From: Paenibacillus cremeus
Lineage (GTDB): Bacteria > Bacillota > Bacilli > Paenibacillales > NBRC-103111
DNA: 64,000 bases
Assembly: GCF_007786445.1 (NCBI RefSeq)
Contig: NZ_VNJI01000001.1
Coordinates: 1-64,000, forward strand
Direction of reading: 5' to 3'
Shown here: piece after piece, positions 15,478 to 23,860 of the stretch
Numbering within the stretch: position 1 is the first letter of the stretch
Layout of the letters: each line of letters begins with the position of its first letter
The notes under the pieces: generated by a model
Databases searched by the model: none
What the model saw: only the letters and a program-made list of their open reading frames with translations
What the model was told of the DNA's origin: nothing
Translations under genes and position numbers: made by a program

Positions 15478-16458
15478 ATGGGACAGGGACACATCCGGAT
15501 TGGCATGATAGGCACGGGCGGTATTTCACATTGGCATGCCAGACAGCTGCAGGAGCTGGAGGAGGTCGAGATTTGCGCGATCGCCGATCCGTCGCCGCAC
15601 AATCGCGCGGCCTTTGCCGAGAAGTTTGGGCTGCAGGCGGTGCCGCAGTTTGAGGACTACCAGCAGCTGCTTCAGGCGGCGAAGTTAGATGCGGTGGTGA
15701 TCTGCTCTCCGCATACGCTGCATTATCGGCAGGTGACGGATGCGCTGAATGCGGGCTGCCACGTGCTGATTGAAAAGCCGATGACCTGCTCCTCACAGGA
15801 GGCCGAGCAGCTGCTTGAGACGGCCAAGCAAGCGGGCAAGGTGCTGCAGGTGTCGTACCAGCGGCATTGTCAGCCGGAATTTATGTATATGAAGTCCGCG
15901 ATTGAGAGCGGTGTCATTGGCAAGCTGACTTCGGTGACGGCCTCGCTGTACCAAGAGTGGAAGCAGGGCACGGCAGGCTTGTGGCGGCAGGTGCCGGAGC
16001 TGTCGGGTGGCGGTATGCTGATGGATTCGGGCAGTCATATTATCGACGTGCTGCTGTGGACGACCGGGCTGACGCCGGTGGAGGTTCAGCCGCAGCTGCA
16101 TCTTCAGGGGACGCCGGTGGAGATCGACTCGTTTACCTCGATTCGGTTTGCCGAGGGAGCGATCGGATCGCTCAACATCGTCGGCTTTTCGCCATGCTGG
16201 CATGAGACATATGTCTTTTGCGGGGAGACGGGGGGCATTTTTTACGACAATGGAAAAATTACGCTCAGGCGCTGGAAGCAGCCGCCCGAAACGCCGCAGC
16301 TGCCCGAGAGGACGACGAACCAGGATCGCAGCTTTATCGATGCCATCCAAGGCCGCCATGAAGTGCTGGTGCCCGGCAGCTTTGCGCTGAAGGTGGTTAA
16401 GCTGACGGAGATGATCTATCAAGCCGCCGGCTACGATCCCTATACTGCAGCGCCTTAA
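15478..16458 (+). CDS. Gfo/Idh/MocA family oxidoreductase
   Basis: A 326-residue NAD(P)-dependent sugar or inositol dehydrogenase-like enzyme. An N-terminal Rossmann fold begins RIGMIGTGGISHWHARQL, the EKP motif (HVLIEKPMT, about residues 96-104) marks the cofactor site, and GGGMLMDSGSHIIDVLLW holds the catalytic-type His region. The ATG follows CGGAGGTAACACC. It stands alone between the sirohaem gene and the T-box leader. The substrate cannot be read. Two more family members lie at 29621 and 30607. Confidence 0.92.
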   Translation: MGQGHIRIGMIGTGGISHWHARQLQELEEVEICAIADPSPHNRAAFAEKFGLQAVPQFEDYQQLLQAAKLDAVVICSPHTLHYRQVTDALNAGCHVLIEKPMTCSSQEAEQLLETAKQAGKVLQVSYQRHCQPEFMYMKSAIESGVIGKLTSVTASLYQEWKQGTAGLWRQVPELSGGGMLMDSGSHIIDVLLWTTGLTPVEVQPQLHLQGTPVEIDSFTSIRFAEGAIGSLNIVGFSPCWHETYVFCGETGGIFYDNGKITLRRWKQPPETPQLPERTTNQDRSFIDAIQGRHEVLVPGSFALKVVKLTEMIYQAAGYDPYTAAP

Positions 16459-16480
16459 CCAATTTGGGCTATGGGCGGGG

Positions 16481-16509
16481 TTGACAAATGACCCGAACTG
16501 TTTTAAAGT
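16481..16509 (+). promoter_or_regulatory. Sigma-A promoter for the T-box/ileS transcript
   Basis: A consensus -35 TTGACA (16481-16486), a 17-bp spacer and -10 TAAAGT (16504-16509). It lies just upstream of the T-box leader and just after the stop codon of the oxidoreductase gene. Confidence 0.85.
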
Positions 16510-16515
16510 AGTCAG

Positions 16516-16807
16516 AAATAATTGAATATTCACACTCAAATTCGTTGACGAGAAAGAGTACGTTACGCCCTTGATCCCCAGAGAGTTGGCCCCGCGCTGA
16601 AAGCCAACGTTCAAGACCTAACCGAAAATCCTCTCCGAGAAGGAAGGCTGAAGCCAGTTAGTAAGCCGACCCGGGATCCCGCCGTTACAAGGGACGCGTA
16701 TGATGGTACGTAGTGAGGTGTCATGATGATCATTTTTTTGTGGATCGTTATGAAACAAGGGTGGTATCGCGAGTTCAATCTCGTCCCTTCTGGGGCGGGA
16801 TTTTTTT
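16516..16807 (+). promoter_or_regulatory. T-box riboswitch (isoleucine type)
   Basis: A leader of about 290 nt. The AGAGAGTTGG segment of stem I is at about 16580, a GCCGTTAC element is near 16680, and the T-box proper AAGGGTGGTATCGCG is at 16757-16771. A terminator stem follows (CTCGTCCC with GGGGCGGG, about 16779-16799) with seven T. The candidate specifier is ATC (16628-16630), matching isoleucine and the downstream gene. Uncharged tRNA-Ile would pair with the specifier and the T-box and favour the antiterminator. The specifier assignment is by eye. Confidence 0.9.
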
Positions 16808-16849
16808 GTTTTTCCTAAATTTGATTTGCTGAAGAAAGGTTGAGATCGT

Positions 16850-19800
16850 ATGAAAAAAGTGGATGTCAAACAGCCGGCGCGGGCCCGAGAGCTGCGCGTG
16901 CTGGAACAGTGGAAGCAGGAAGATACGTTCCGGCAATCGGTGGAGCGTAGGGATCGGCCGCATTTTGTGTTTTACGAGGGGCCGCCGACCGCTAACGGGA
17001 AGCCTCATATCGGGCACGCGCTGGGCAGGGTGCTCAAGGATTTTATCGGCCGCTACAAAACGATGTCCGGCTACCGCGTCGTCCGCAAAGCGGGCTGGGA
17101 TACACACGGACTGCCAGTGGAGCTCGGCGTGGAGAAGCAGCTGGGCATCTCCGGCAAGCAGGAGATTGAGCAGTACGGAGTGGCTAAATTTGTGGAGAAG
17201 TGTAAAAGCAGCGTGTTCGAATACGAGCGGCAGTGGCGCGAGCTGACCGAGGCGATCGGCTACTGGACCGACATGGATAACCCCTATATCACGCTTAAAA
17301 ACGAGTACATCGAGAGCGTCTGGCACATCCTGAGCGAAATCCATCGTAAAGGCTTGCTGTACAAAGGCCACCGCGTCAGTCCGTACTGTCCTGGCTGCCA
17401 GACGACGCTCAGCTCGCACGAGGTGGCGCAGGGCTATGAAGATGTGAAGGATCTAAGCGCCACGGTCAAATTCAGGAGCCGAAGCGGCGGTGAGACGTTT
17501 CTCGCTTGGACGACTACGCCATGGACGCTGCCCGCGAATGTGGCTTTGGCGGTGAACAGAGACGTCGATTACGTCAGAGTCAAGCAGCACGGGGCAGTCT
17601 ACATCGTGGCGCAAAAGCTGGTCGAAGAGGTGCTAAAAGCAGACTACGAGATCGTGTCCGTGCATAAAGGTGCAGAGCTTGTTGGCACAGCGTATGAGCC
17701 TCCGTTTGGCTATGTAGCGGTCAATCATGGGCACGTCGTCGTAGATGCGGACTATGTGAGCGATTCGAGCGGTACGGGGATCGTGCACATCGCTCCGGCG
17801 CACGGGGAGGACGACTATCGGACGGCTCGCGGACATGGGCTGGATTTCGTCAATGTGGTCGATGCGGGCGGCCGGTATACGGAGCAGGTTACGGACTGGG
17901 CTGGGCGTTTCGTCAAAGATTGCGACGTGGATGTCGTCAAGCGGCTGTCGGAGCGCAGCCTGCTGTACGCAAAAGCGCGGTACGAGCACAGCTATCCGTT
18001 TTGCTGGCGCTGCAGCTCTCCGCTGCTCTACTACGCAATGGAAAGCTGGTTCATCCGCACGACGGCGGTGAAGGAGCAGCTGCTCGCCAACAATCGGAGC
18101 ATCGACTGGTACCCGTCCCATCTTCGCGAAGGGCGCTTCGGCAAGTTTCTCGAAGAGCTGGTCGACTGGAACATCAGCCGCAACCGCTACTGGGGAACGC
18201 CGCTCAATGTCTGGGTATGCCTGGATTGCGGGGCGGAGGCGGTGCCGGGAAGTCATCAGGAGCTGCGCGACCGGGCGATCGGAGTCGTAGACGAACACCT
18301 CGAGCTGCACAAGCCGTACGTGGATGAGGTGAAGCTGCGCTGCACTTGCGGCGGCACGATGGAGCGCACGCCGGAGGTGATCGACGTTTGGTTCGACAGC
18401 GGCTCGATGCCTTTTGCACAATATCATTATCCGTTTGGCGACCTGGAGCAGTTCCGGCAGCAGTTCCCGGCGGACATGATCTGCGAAGCGATCGACCAGA
18501 CGCGGGGATGGTTTTACAGCCTGCTTGCAGTGTCCACGCTGCTCACAGGCGAGGCGCCGTATAAAAGCGTGCTCTCCACCGGACACGTGCTCGACGAGAA
18601 CGGAAACAAAATGTCCAAGAGCAAAGGCAACGTCATCGATCCTTGGGAGCTGATCGAAGCTTACGGCGCGGACGCGCTTCGCTGGGCGCTGCTGTCGGAC
18701 AGCGCGCCGTGGAGCAGCAAGCGGTTCTCGAAGCAGATCGTTGCCGAGGCGAAATCGAAGGTGATCGATACGATCCATAATGCGCATGCTTTTTACGCGC
18801 TCTATGCGGGGATCGACCAGTTTGAGCCTTCTGCGAGTGCAGCACAGACTTCCGCGAACCCCTTGGATCGCTGGGTCGTCTCGAGGCTGCACAGCACGCT
18901 GAAGCAGGTCGTTAAAGGGCTGGAAGCGAACGATTTCTTGAATCCGGCGAAGCTGATCGAAGCGTTTGTTGATGAGCTGAGCAATTGGTATATCCGGCGT
19001 TCGCGAGACCGGTTCTGGGAGAGCGGGATGAGCGCGGATAAGGCGGCAGCGTATCACACGCTGCGGGGCGTGTTGCTGACGCTGGCTCGAATGATCGCGC
19101 CGTATGCGCCTTTTATCGCCGAGGAGGTGTTCGGCAATCTGGGTGGTGGAGGCAGTGTGCATCTGGCGGACTATCCGGCCGCAGATGAGTCCTTGATTGA
19201 CGAGCAGCTCGAGGAGGAGATGGCCGTGGTCCGACGCGTCGTCGAGCTGGCGCGAAGCGTCCGCAGCGAAACGGGCATCAAGACGCGGCAGCCGCTGGCG
19301 GAGCTGATCGTTTCGGCTGCTGATTCCGGCAGCAGCATCGAGCTAGCCCGGTACGAGGCTGTGATCCGGGACGAAATCAACGTCAAGGCCATCCATGTTG
19401 AGTCGGGCGACAGCGGCTTTGTGGAGGTTCGGCTGAAGCTGAACCTAAAGGCGGCGGGGCCCAAGTACGGCCGTCTTGTTGGCCGGCTGCAGCAGCACCT
19501 GCAGCAGCTGGCTTCCGCCGAGGCTGCGCTCGCGGTTGAGCGCGGCTATGTGGAGGCAGCGATCGATGGAGAGCTGCTGCGTGTAACGCTGGAGGAGCTG
19601 CTCGTAGAGAAGCAATCTAAAGCAGGCTACGCCGCAGCCAGCGGACATCGCATCACCGTGGCGCTGAACACCGTGATCACCGAGGAGCTGGAGCAGGAGG
19701 GGCTAGTGCGAGAGGTGGTCCGTGCGATCCAGGATTACCGCAAGGAGCTGGATTTGCCGATCGAGCAGCGAATAGATCTCGTGCTGGATACCGACGGCTA

Positions 19801-19954
19801 CCTAAAGGAGGCGCTCGAGCGATTTGCATCCGTGCTGCAAAGCAGCGTCCTGCTGAGCGGGGTTGCTTTTGCCAAAACGGAGGGCATGAAGCAGGTTTCG
19901 ATCGGGGATCGAAGCTTCGGGTTGCGGATCGTGCAGGAGAGCGTAGAAAAATAG
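16850..19954 (+). CDS. ileS: Isoleucyl-tRNA synthetase, type 2
   Basis: A 1034-residue class I synthetase that charges tRNA-Ile. The HIGH motif PHIGH is at residues 52-56 and KMSKS at about 586-590 (ENGNKMSKSKGN). The CP1 editing domain lies between them (about 200-390, with TTTPWTLPANVALAV), and the anticodon-binding domain follows. At 1034 residues, with the MKKVDVK start and KPHIGHALGR, it is of the longer type 2 (eukaryote-like) class, not the roughly 920-residue type 1 housekeeping form. Some type 2 enzymes resist mupirocin (family knowledge; not shown here). A consensus promoter and an isoleucine T-box precede it. A bidirectional terminator follows. Confidence 0.95.
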   Translation: MKKVDVKQPARARELRVLEQWKQEDTFRQSVERRDRPHFVFYEGPPTANGKPHIGHALGRVLKDFIGRYKTMSGYRVVRKAGWDTHGLPVELGVEKQLGISGKQEIEQYGVAKFVEKCKSSVFEYERQWRELTEAIGYWTDMDNPYITLKNEYIESVWHILSEIHRKGLLYKGHRVSPYCPGCQTTLSSHEVAQGYEDVKDLSATVKFRSRSGGETFLAWTTTPWTLPANVALAVNRDVDYVRVKQHGAVYIVAQKLVEEVLKADYEIVSVHKGAELVGTAYEPPFGYVAVNHGHVVVDADYVSDSSGTGIVHIAPAHGEDDYRTARGHGLDFVNVVDAGGRYTEQVTDWAGRFVKDCDVDVVKRLSERSLLYAKARYEHSYPFCWRCSSPLLYYAMESWFIRTTAVKEQLLANNRSIDWYPSHLREGRFGKFLEELVDWNISRNRYWGTPLNVWVCLDCGAEAVPGSHQELRDRAIGVVDEHLELHKPYVDEVKLRCTCGGTMERTPEVIDVWFDSGSMPFAQYHYPFGDLEQFRQQFPADMICEAIDQTRGWFYSLLAVSTLLTGEAPYKSVLSTGHVLDENGNKMSKSKGNVIDPWELIEAYGADALRWALLSDSAPWSSKRFSKQIVAEAKSKVIDTIHNAHAFYALYAGIDQFEPSASAAQTSANPLDRWVVSRLHSTLKQVVKGLEANDFLNPAKLIEAFVDELSNWYIRRSRDRFWESGMSADKAAAYHTLRGVLLTLARMIAPYAPFIAEEVFGNLGGGGSVHLADYPAADESLIDEQLEEEMAVVRRVVELARSVRSETGIKTRQPLAELIVSAADSGSSIELARYEAVIRDEINVKAIHVESGDSGFVEVRLKLNLKAAGPKYGRLVGRLQQHLQQLASAEAALAVERGYVEAAIDGELLRVTLEELLVEKQSKAGYAAASGHRITVALNTVITEELEQEGLVREVVRAIQDYRKELDLPIEQRIDLVLDTDGYLKEALERFASVLQSSVLLSGVAFAKTEGMKQVSIGDRSFGLRIVQESVEK

Positions 19955-20033
19955 CTGTCTCGACCTGCGCCCAATACAGCAATGCAGGAGCCTGGTGGCA
20001 TAAGCGCATGATGATTCGTTGCCGCAGCAAACC

Positions 20034-20081
20034 AAAAAAGCATCAAGCTGCCCTTTCAACGGTCAGCTTGATGCTTTTTTT
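20034..20081. terminator. Bidirectional terminator between ileS and the ArsR operon
   Basis: AAAAAAGCATCAAGCTG (20034-20050) pairs with CAGCTTGATGCTTTTTT (20064-20080), with A and T runs on both sides. It serves ileS on the plus strand and the arsR-like gene, whose stop is at 20083, on the minus strand. Confidence 0.93.
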
Positions 20082-20082
20082 C

Positions 20083-20481
20083 TCAACGCTCGGCGGGGTC
20101 ATCCCGCTCGAGCAGTGCCAAGAACGCCTTGGCACCGGCATCGGCACCCGCTCCAGCGGAGTCGTCCGACTCCACGAAGCGCTGCAGCGCGGCCAGCTTA
20201 TTTTCCCAGAACCGCTCGTAAAACGCCAGCCAGCGCTTGAGCTCTAGTAGCGGACTGGTATCCAGTCGGTACCTGGTTTCCCGCCCAACCTTGCGCTCCT
20301 TCACCAGCCCTGCATCCGAGAGGATGCGCAGGTGCTTGGACACCGCGGTTCGGCTAATCGGGAAATGGCCGCTGATCGCCGTGACCGGCATCTCCTGATC
20401 CGCGAGCATCTGCAGCACCTGACGGCGGGTCGGGTCGGCGATCGCTTGAAAGACATCGTGCTTCGGCGATGGCTCAGCCAT
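20083..20481 (-). CDS. ArsR-family transcriptional repressor
   Basis: A 132-residue winged-helix regulator. The DNA-binding core is at about residues 10-80, with QAIADPTRRQVLQMLADQ, then the recognition helix region ISRTAVSKHLRILSDAGLV and the wing RKVGRETRYRLD. No cysteine metal site is seen, so it belongs to the non-metal group often paired with SRPBCC/AHSA1 proteins. It starts just 2 bp after the stop of the SRPBCC gene, as the last gene of a three-gene operon. It probably represses its own operon through the palindrome at 21326. Confidence 0.92.
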   Translation of the reverse strand: MAEPSPKHDVFQAIADPTRRQVLQMLADQEMPVTAISGHFPISRTAVSKHLRILSDAGLVKERKVGRETRYRLDTSPLLELKRWLAFYERFWENKLAALQRFVESDDSAGAGADAGAKAFLALLERDDPAER

Positions 20482-20483
20482 GC

Positions 20484-20900
20484 TTAAGCCTCGACGTATT
20501 CGCGCAGCTTCGTTTGCAGCATTTGAGCCCAGCCGCCGTTCATATTGTCGCGTACCATCGTATGCGGCATGCCGAATGCGGTAACTTTATTGATATCCCA
20601 GCCGGCATGGATGAGGGTGAACTCCGTTTGGCCGCCGAGATCGGTCAATTCGAACGTAATCGTCCAATCCTCCGTCCACTGGAAGGAGAGGCGGTTCGGT
20701 GAAGCGACCTCCAGTACTTTGCACGGCGCCATCCCGAACGGACCCGCATCGACTTTAAACTCTAAGCCTTCCACCGGCTGAAAATCATTCGGCATAAACC
20801 AAGCGGCGATGCCTTCCGAGGTTGCGACGGCGTTCCAAACCTTTTGAATCGGTGCGTTGAATACGATCGTTTGACGAATATCCTGCAGTGTGTTTTCCAT
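20484..20900 (-). CDS. SRPBCC/AHSA1 domain protein
   Basis: A 138-residue protein of the activator of Hsp90 ATPase homologue 1-like (START-like) fold, a hydrophobic-pocket protein. Signatures are IRQTIVFNAPIQKVWNAVAT, the GIAAWFMPNDF segment and the C-terminal HTMVRDNMNGGWAQML. The ATG has a GGAGGTATAGTTT site. It is the middle gene of the minus operon and lies directly before the ArsR gene. Such pairs are common in Bacilli; the ligand is usually unknown. Confidence 0.9.
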   Translation of the reverse strand: MENTLQDIRQTIVFNAPIQKVWNAVATSEGIAAWFMPNDFQPVEGLEFKVDAGPFGMAPCKVLEVASPNRLSFQWTEDWTITFELTDLGGQTEFTLIHAGWDINKVTAFGMPHTMVRDNMNGGWAQMLQTKLREYVEA

Positions 20901-20924
20901 AAACTATACCTCCATATAATTGAA

Positions 20925-21302
20925 TTATTTCCCGACCAACGCTTTCAGACGAAAACGCAGCGCCGACCACTTGTCATCGACCGCGACATTACTGACCGGC
21001 CTGTACGGTGTTGTGTCTTGCACCAAGGCGGCTAAACGATCCCGGTTTAAATCCGTCTTGACCTTTGAACTCTGCTTCGGGTACGTAATCCAGAACACGG
21101 CATCGTCGCCCAGCAGCGGCAGCACCTTAGGCAACCACTGGTTGACTTCTTGGCTATCGGCCACGAACAGCTGTACAAAATCGAACGGGCCTTTCGCATC
21201 CGCCGATTCCGTTTCAATGCCAAGACGATAGCCCTCCGGCGCATGGATGACAGCGGCTTGTCCGGCTTTGTAGCGCAGCTTCTTGACGAGCTCCTCTTGC
21301 AT
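20925..21302 (-). CDS. DUF3052-like protein
   Basis: A 125-residue protein resembling the DUF3052 family: a short N-terminal helix, an AAVIHAPEGY strand, FDFVQLFVADSQEV, VFWITYPKQSSKV and the C-terminal VSNVAVDDKWSALRFRL. The function is unknown. The start is set at 21302 because AAAGGA lies nine bases before it; in-frame ATGs upstream run into the candidate operator. It is the first gene of the operon with SRPBCC and ArsR. Confidence 0.75.
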   Translation of the reverse strand: MQEELVKKLRYKAGQAAVIHAPEGYRLGIETESADAKGPFDFVQLFVADSQEVNQWLPKVLPLLGDDAVFWITYPKQSSKVKTDLNRDRLAALVQDTTPYRPVSNVAVDDKWSALRFRLKALVGK

Positions 21303-21325
21303 GCGATCCATTCCTTTCGCAGATA

Positions 21326-21343
21326 TGAAACGTTTTGGTTTCA
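21326..21343. promoter_or_regulatory. Candidate ArsR-type operator
   Basis: TGAAAC-GTTTTG-GTTTCA is an inverted repeat with perfect 6-bp arms. It begins just downstream of the expected transcription start of the minus operon, so bound repressor would block elongation. Assignment to the ArsR gene of the same operon is an inference. Confidence 0.6.
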
Positions 21344-21354
21344 CTTCGTTTTGT

Positions 21355-21384
21355 ATTATATGACACCCTTAGGTTTCGTGTCAA
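21355..21384 (-). promoter_or_regulatory. Sigma-A promoter of the DUF3052-SRPBCC-ArsR operon
   Basis: On the minus strand, TTGACA (21384-21379), an 18-bp spacer and TATAAT (21360-21355). Both hexamers are perfect consensus. The start of transcription would be near 21348. Confidence 0.85.
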
Positions 21385-21478
21385 CGTCAATGTCCGTGTC
21401 CTCAAGTTCGCCCTGTACCTCCTATATAGAATGAGTTAAGATGAGAGAAGGTATCCATTTTTTGGGGGAGGGCTTCTA

Positions 21479-21808
21479 ATGAGTGGAATTGCCAAGACGC
21501 CTGAGCCGCCGTATTATGCGGTGATCTTCACTTCGGAACGGACGGCCGGCGACAACGGCTACAGCGCGATGGGAGATCGCATGGTGGGGCTGGCTTCCGC
21601 GCAGCCTGGCTTTTTGGGCGTGGAAAGCGTTCGCGACGAGCAAGGTGTAGGCATCACGGTGTCCTATTGGGCATCGCTTGAGGCCATCGCCCATTGGAAG
21701 CAGCATGCGGTGCACCAAGCAGCGCAGAAGCTAGGCAAAGCCGAGTGGTACCAGCGGTTCGGACTGCGGGTATGCAAGGTGGAGCGGGATCAATTTTTCG
21801 AGATGTAG
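21479..21808 (+). CDS. Antibiotic biosynthesis monooxygenase (ABM) domain protein
   Basis: A 109-residue single ABM-like alpha/beta-barrel domain. PPYYAVIFTSERT opens the first strand, MVGLASAQPGFLGVESVRD is the classical helix-strand pair, and SYWASLEAIAHWKQHAVH is the conserved SxWxSxExxxxW..H segment. The family includes small haem- or cofactor-free monooxygenases and stress proteins; no specific activity can be claimed. GGGGGAGGG precedes the ATG. It diverges from the ArsR operon and lies 42 bp before the peptidase gene. Confidence 0.88.
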   Translation: MSGIAKTPEPPYYAVIFTSERTAGDNGYSAMGDRMVGLASAQPGFLGVESVRDEQGVGITVSYWASLEAIAHWKQHAVHQAAQKLGKAEWYQRFGLRVCKVERDQFFEM

Positions 21809-21850
21809 GTCATCCAAGCCAAAATAACCCTAAAGGAGTGTGTTCCGTTC

Positions 21851-23638
21851 ATGAGCGAGCAAGTGCAGCGGACCGATGTACCTGTACATGAACAATGGGA
21901 TTTAACCCATATTTACGAGGACGGGGCGCAGTGGGAAGCGGATTATAACCGTGCGCTCGACTTGATTCAAGTGGTGGCGGCGTTTGAGGATCAAATACAT
22001 ACTGCAGGGCAGCTGCTGGCGTTTTTGACCAAGGATGAAGAGCTGTCGTTTCTGTACGAGAAGCTGTTTGTCTCGACCTCTCTGAAGCTGGATGAGGATA
22101 CGAGGGTGACCGAATCGCAGGCCCGCGTAGATAAAGCCAAGAGCCTGGGGGTCAAAATCAAGTCGGCGACGTCGTTCTTCCGGCCGTTCCTGCTCAGCAT
22201 GGAGAAAGAGACGCTCGACGCATATATCGCACAGGAAGCGGGCCTCGATTATTTCAAAAAGGATTTGTACGAGGAGTTCAAATACAAGGCTCACGTGCTA
22301 AGCAAGGAAAAAGAAGAGGTGCTGGCTCAGCTCGGCGAAGTGATCGGCGTTCCGAAGACGGTGTTCGGCATGATCAACAACGCGGACATTCAGTTTGGCG
22401 AGGTGACCGGCGAGAACGGCGAGAAGGTGACGCTGACCCGCGGCATGTACTCCCGCATTCTGGAAAGTCACAACCGCGAGCGGCGCGCGGAAGCGTTCAA
22501 AGCCTACTACAAGCCCTATGTCGGGCTGAAAAATACGATTGCCTCAACGCTCGGCTCCTCGGTGAAGAACAACGTGCTCTTTTCGAAAATGCGGCATTAC
22601 GAATCTCCGCTCCAGCGCTCGCTATTCGGCGATAATGTTCCGGTGTCGGTCTACGATAACTTGATCCAAACGACTCGAGAGAACCTCAGCCCGATGTACC
22701 GGTACGTTGCGTATCGGAAAAAGCATATGGGCTTAGACGAGCTGAGAGTTTACGATTTGAGCGTGCCGCTGGTCGAGGACTTCGAGCTGAAAATGCCGTA
22801 CGAGGAAGCCTACGAGACGATGCTGAAGGGCCTCGCGCCGCTCGGCGACGAGTACATCGGCATTCTGAAGCAGGCGAAGACGGCGGGCTGGATCGACGTG
22901 AGGGAGACGAAGGGCAAGCGCTCCGGCGCCTACTGCTGGGGGCCGTACGGCACGCATCCGTATGTGCTGCTCAACCATAATGATACGCTCGACAGCCTCT
23001 TTACACTCGCTCACGAGATGGGGCATGCGATGCACTCGTACTTGTCGGATGCGAATCAGCCGAAAATTTCCGCGCAGTATACGATTTTCGTTGCGGAAGT
23101 GGCCAGCACGGTGAACGAGGTGCTCCTGATCAACTACATGCTGCAGCATACGGATGACTTGAAGCTGAAGCGGTATTTGGTGAATCATTTTATCGACACG
23201 ATCAAAGGCACGTTCTTCAGCCAGGTGATGTTCGCGGAGTTTGAGAAAATCGTGCATGAGAAGGCGGCGAACGGGGAAGCGCTGACGGCGGACAGTCTTA
23301 GCGAAGTGTACCGGGCGCTGTTCCAAGCCTATAACGGCGAGGATGTCGTCCTCGATCCGGAGCTGCAGTACGGCTGGTCGCGGATTCCGCATTTTTATAA
23401 TGCGTTTTATGTGTACAAATACGCGACGGGGATCGCTTCGGCGGTCAGCATTGCCTCCCGGATTCTGGAGGGAGATCAGGAAGCCGTGCAGTCGTACATG
23501 ACGTTCTTGAAAAGCGGCGGCTCAGAGTATCCGCTGGAGCTCTTGAAGCGTACGGGAGTGGACCTCTTGACGCCGGAGCCGATCACGAAGCTGCTCAGCT
23601 TGTTTGACAGCCTGGTCGGGCAGCTGGAAGCTTTGTAG
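21851..23638 (+). CDS. pepF: Oligoendopeptidase F
   Basis: A 595-residue M3-family zinc metallopeptidase that cleaves short peptides in the cytosol. The zinc motif HEMGH (about residues 391-395, in LAHEMGHAMHSYLSD) is intact, and the third ligand Glu is in AEVASTVNEVLL some 25 residues on. HEQWDLTHIYED is the usual N-terminal start and FYVYKYATGIASA the usual C-terminal block. The length is typical for PepF. AAGGAG lies about 12 bases before the ATG, rather far. A terminator follows. Confidence 0.95.
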   Translation: MSEQVQRTDVPVHEQWDLTHIYEDGAQWEADYNRALDLIQVVAAFEDQIHTAGQLLAFLTKDEELSFLYEKLFVSTSLKLDEDTRVTESQARVDKAKSLGVKIKSATSFFRPFLLSMEKETLDAYIAQEAGLDYFKKDLYEEFKYKAHVLSKEKEEVLAQLGEVIGVPKTVFGMINNADIQFGEVTGENGEKVTLTRGMYSRILESHNRERRAEAFKAYYKPYVGLKNTIASTLGSSVKNNVLFSKMRHYESPLQRSLFGDNVPVSVYDNLIQTTRENLSPMYRYVAYRKKHMGLDELRVYDLSVPLVEDFELKMPYEEAYETMLKGLAPLGDEYIGILKQAKTAGWIDVRETKGKRSGAYCWGPYGTHPYVLLNHNDTLDSLFTLAHEMGHAMHSYLSDANQPKISAQYTIFVAEVASTVNEVLLINYMLQHTDDLKLKRYLVNHFIDTIKGTFFSQVMFAEFEKIVHEKAANGEALTADSLSEVYRALFQAYNGEDVVLDPELQYGWSRIPHFYNAFYVYKYATGIASAVSIASRILEGDQEAVQSYMTFLKSGGSEYPLELLKRTGVDLLTPEPITKLLSLFDSLVGQLEAL

Positions 23639-23652
23639 TCAGTGCGTGCGAG

Positions 23653-23690
23653 ACGACCTTCGGCCGAACGATGGCTGGAGGTCGTTTTTT
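23653..23690 (+). terminator. Intrinsic terminator after pepF
   Basis: ACGACCT (23653-23659) pairs with AGGTCGT (23679-23685), followed by TTTTT. The loop is long and may hold an inner hairpin. Confidence 0.75.
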
Positions 23691-23860
23691 ATTAGCATAA
23701 GGCCGCAACAACGTTGAAAAAACAGCTCCCAGGGTTCGAAGGAATGGGTGTATAATGAATGGAATATGCCAATGAGAAAGTGGGCAGGGAGGCCGATTCC
23801 GACCGCGGCGCGGTATGGTATCATGGTCATACAACTTTGATATGAAGGAGTACACTCGTT

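Noticed and set aside
17633-19162. A 509-codon minus-strand frame inside ileS
   Set aside because: The protein is Arg-rich with no recognisable fold, and ileS is intact across it.
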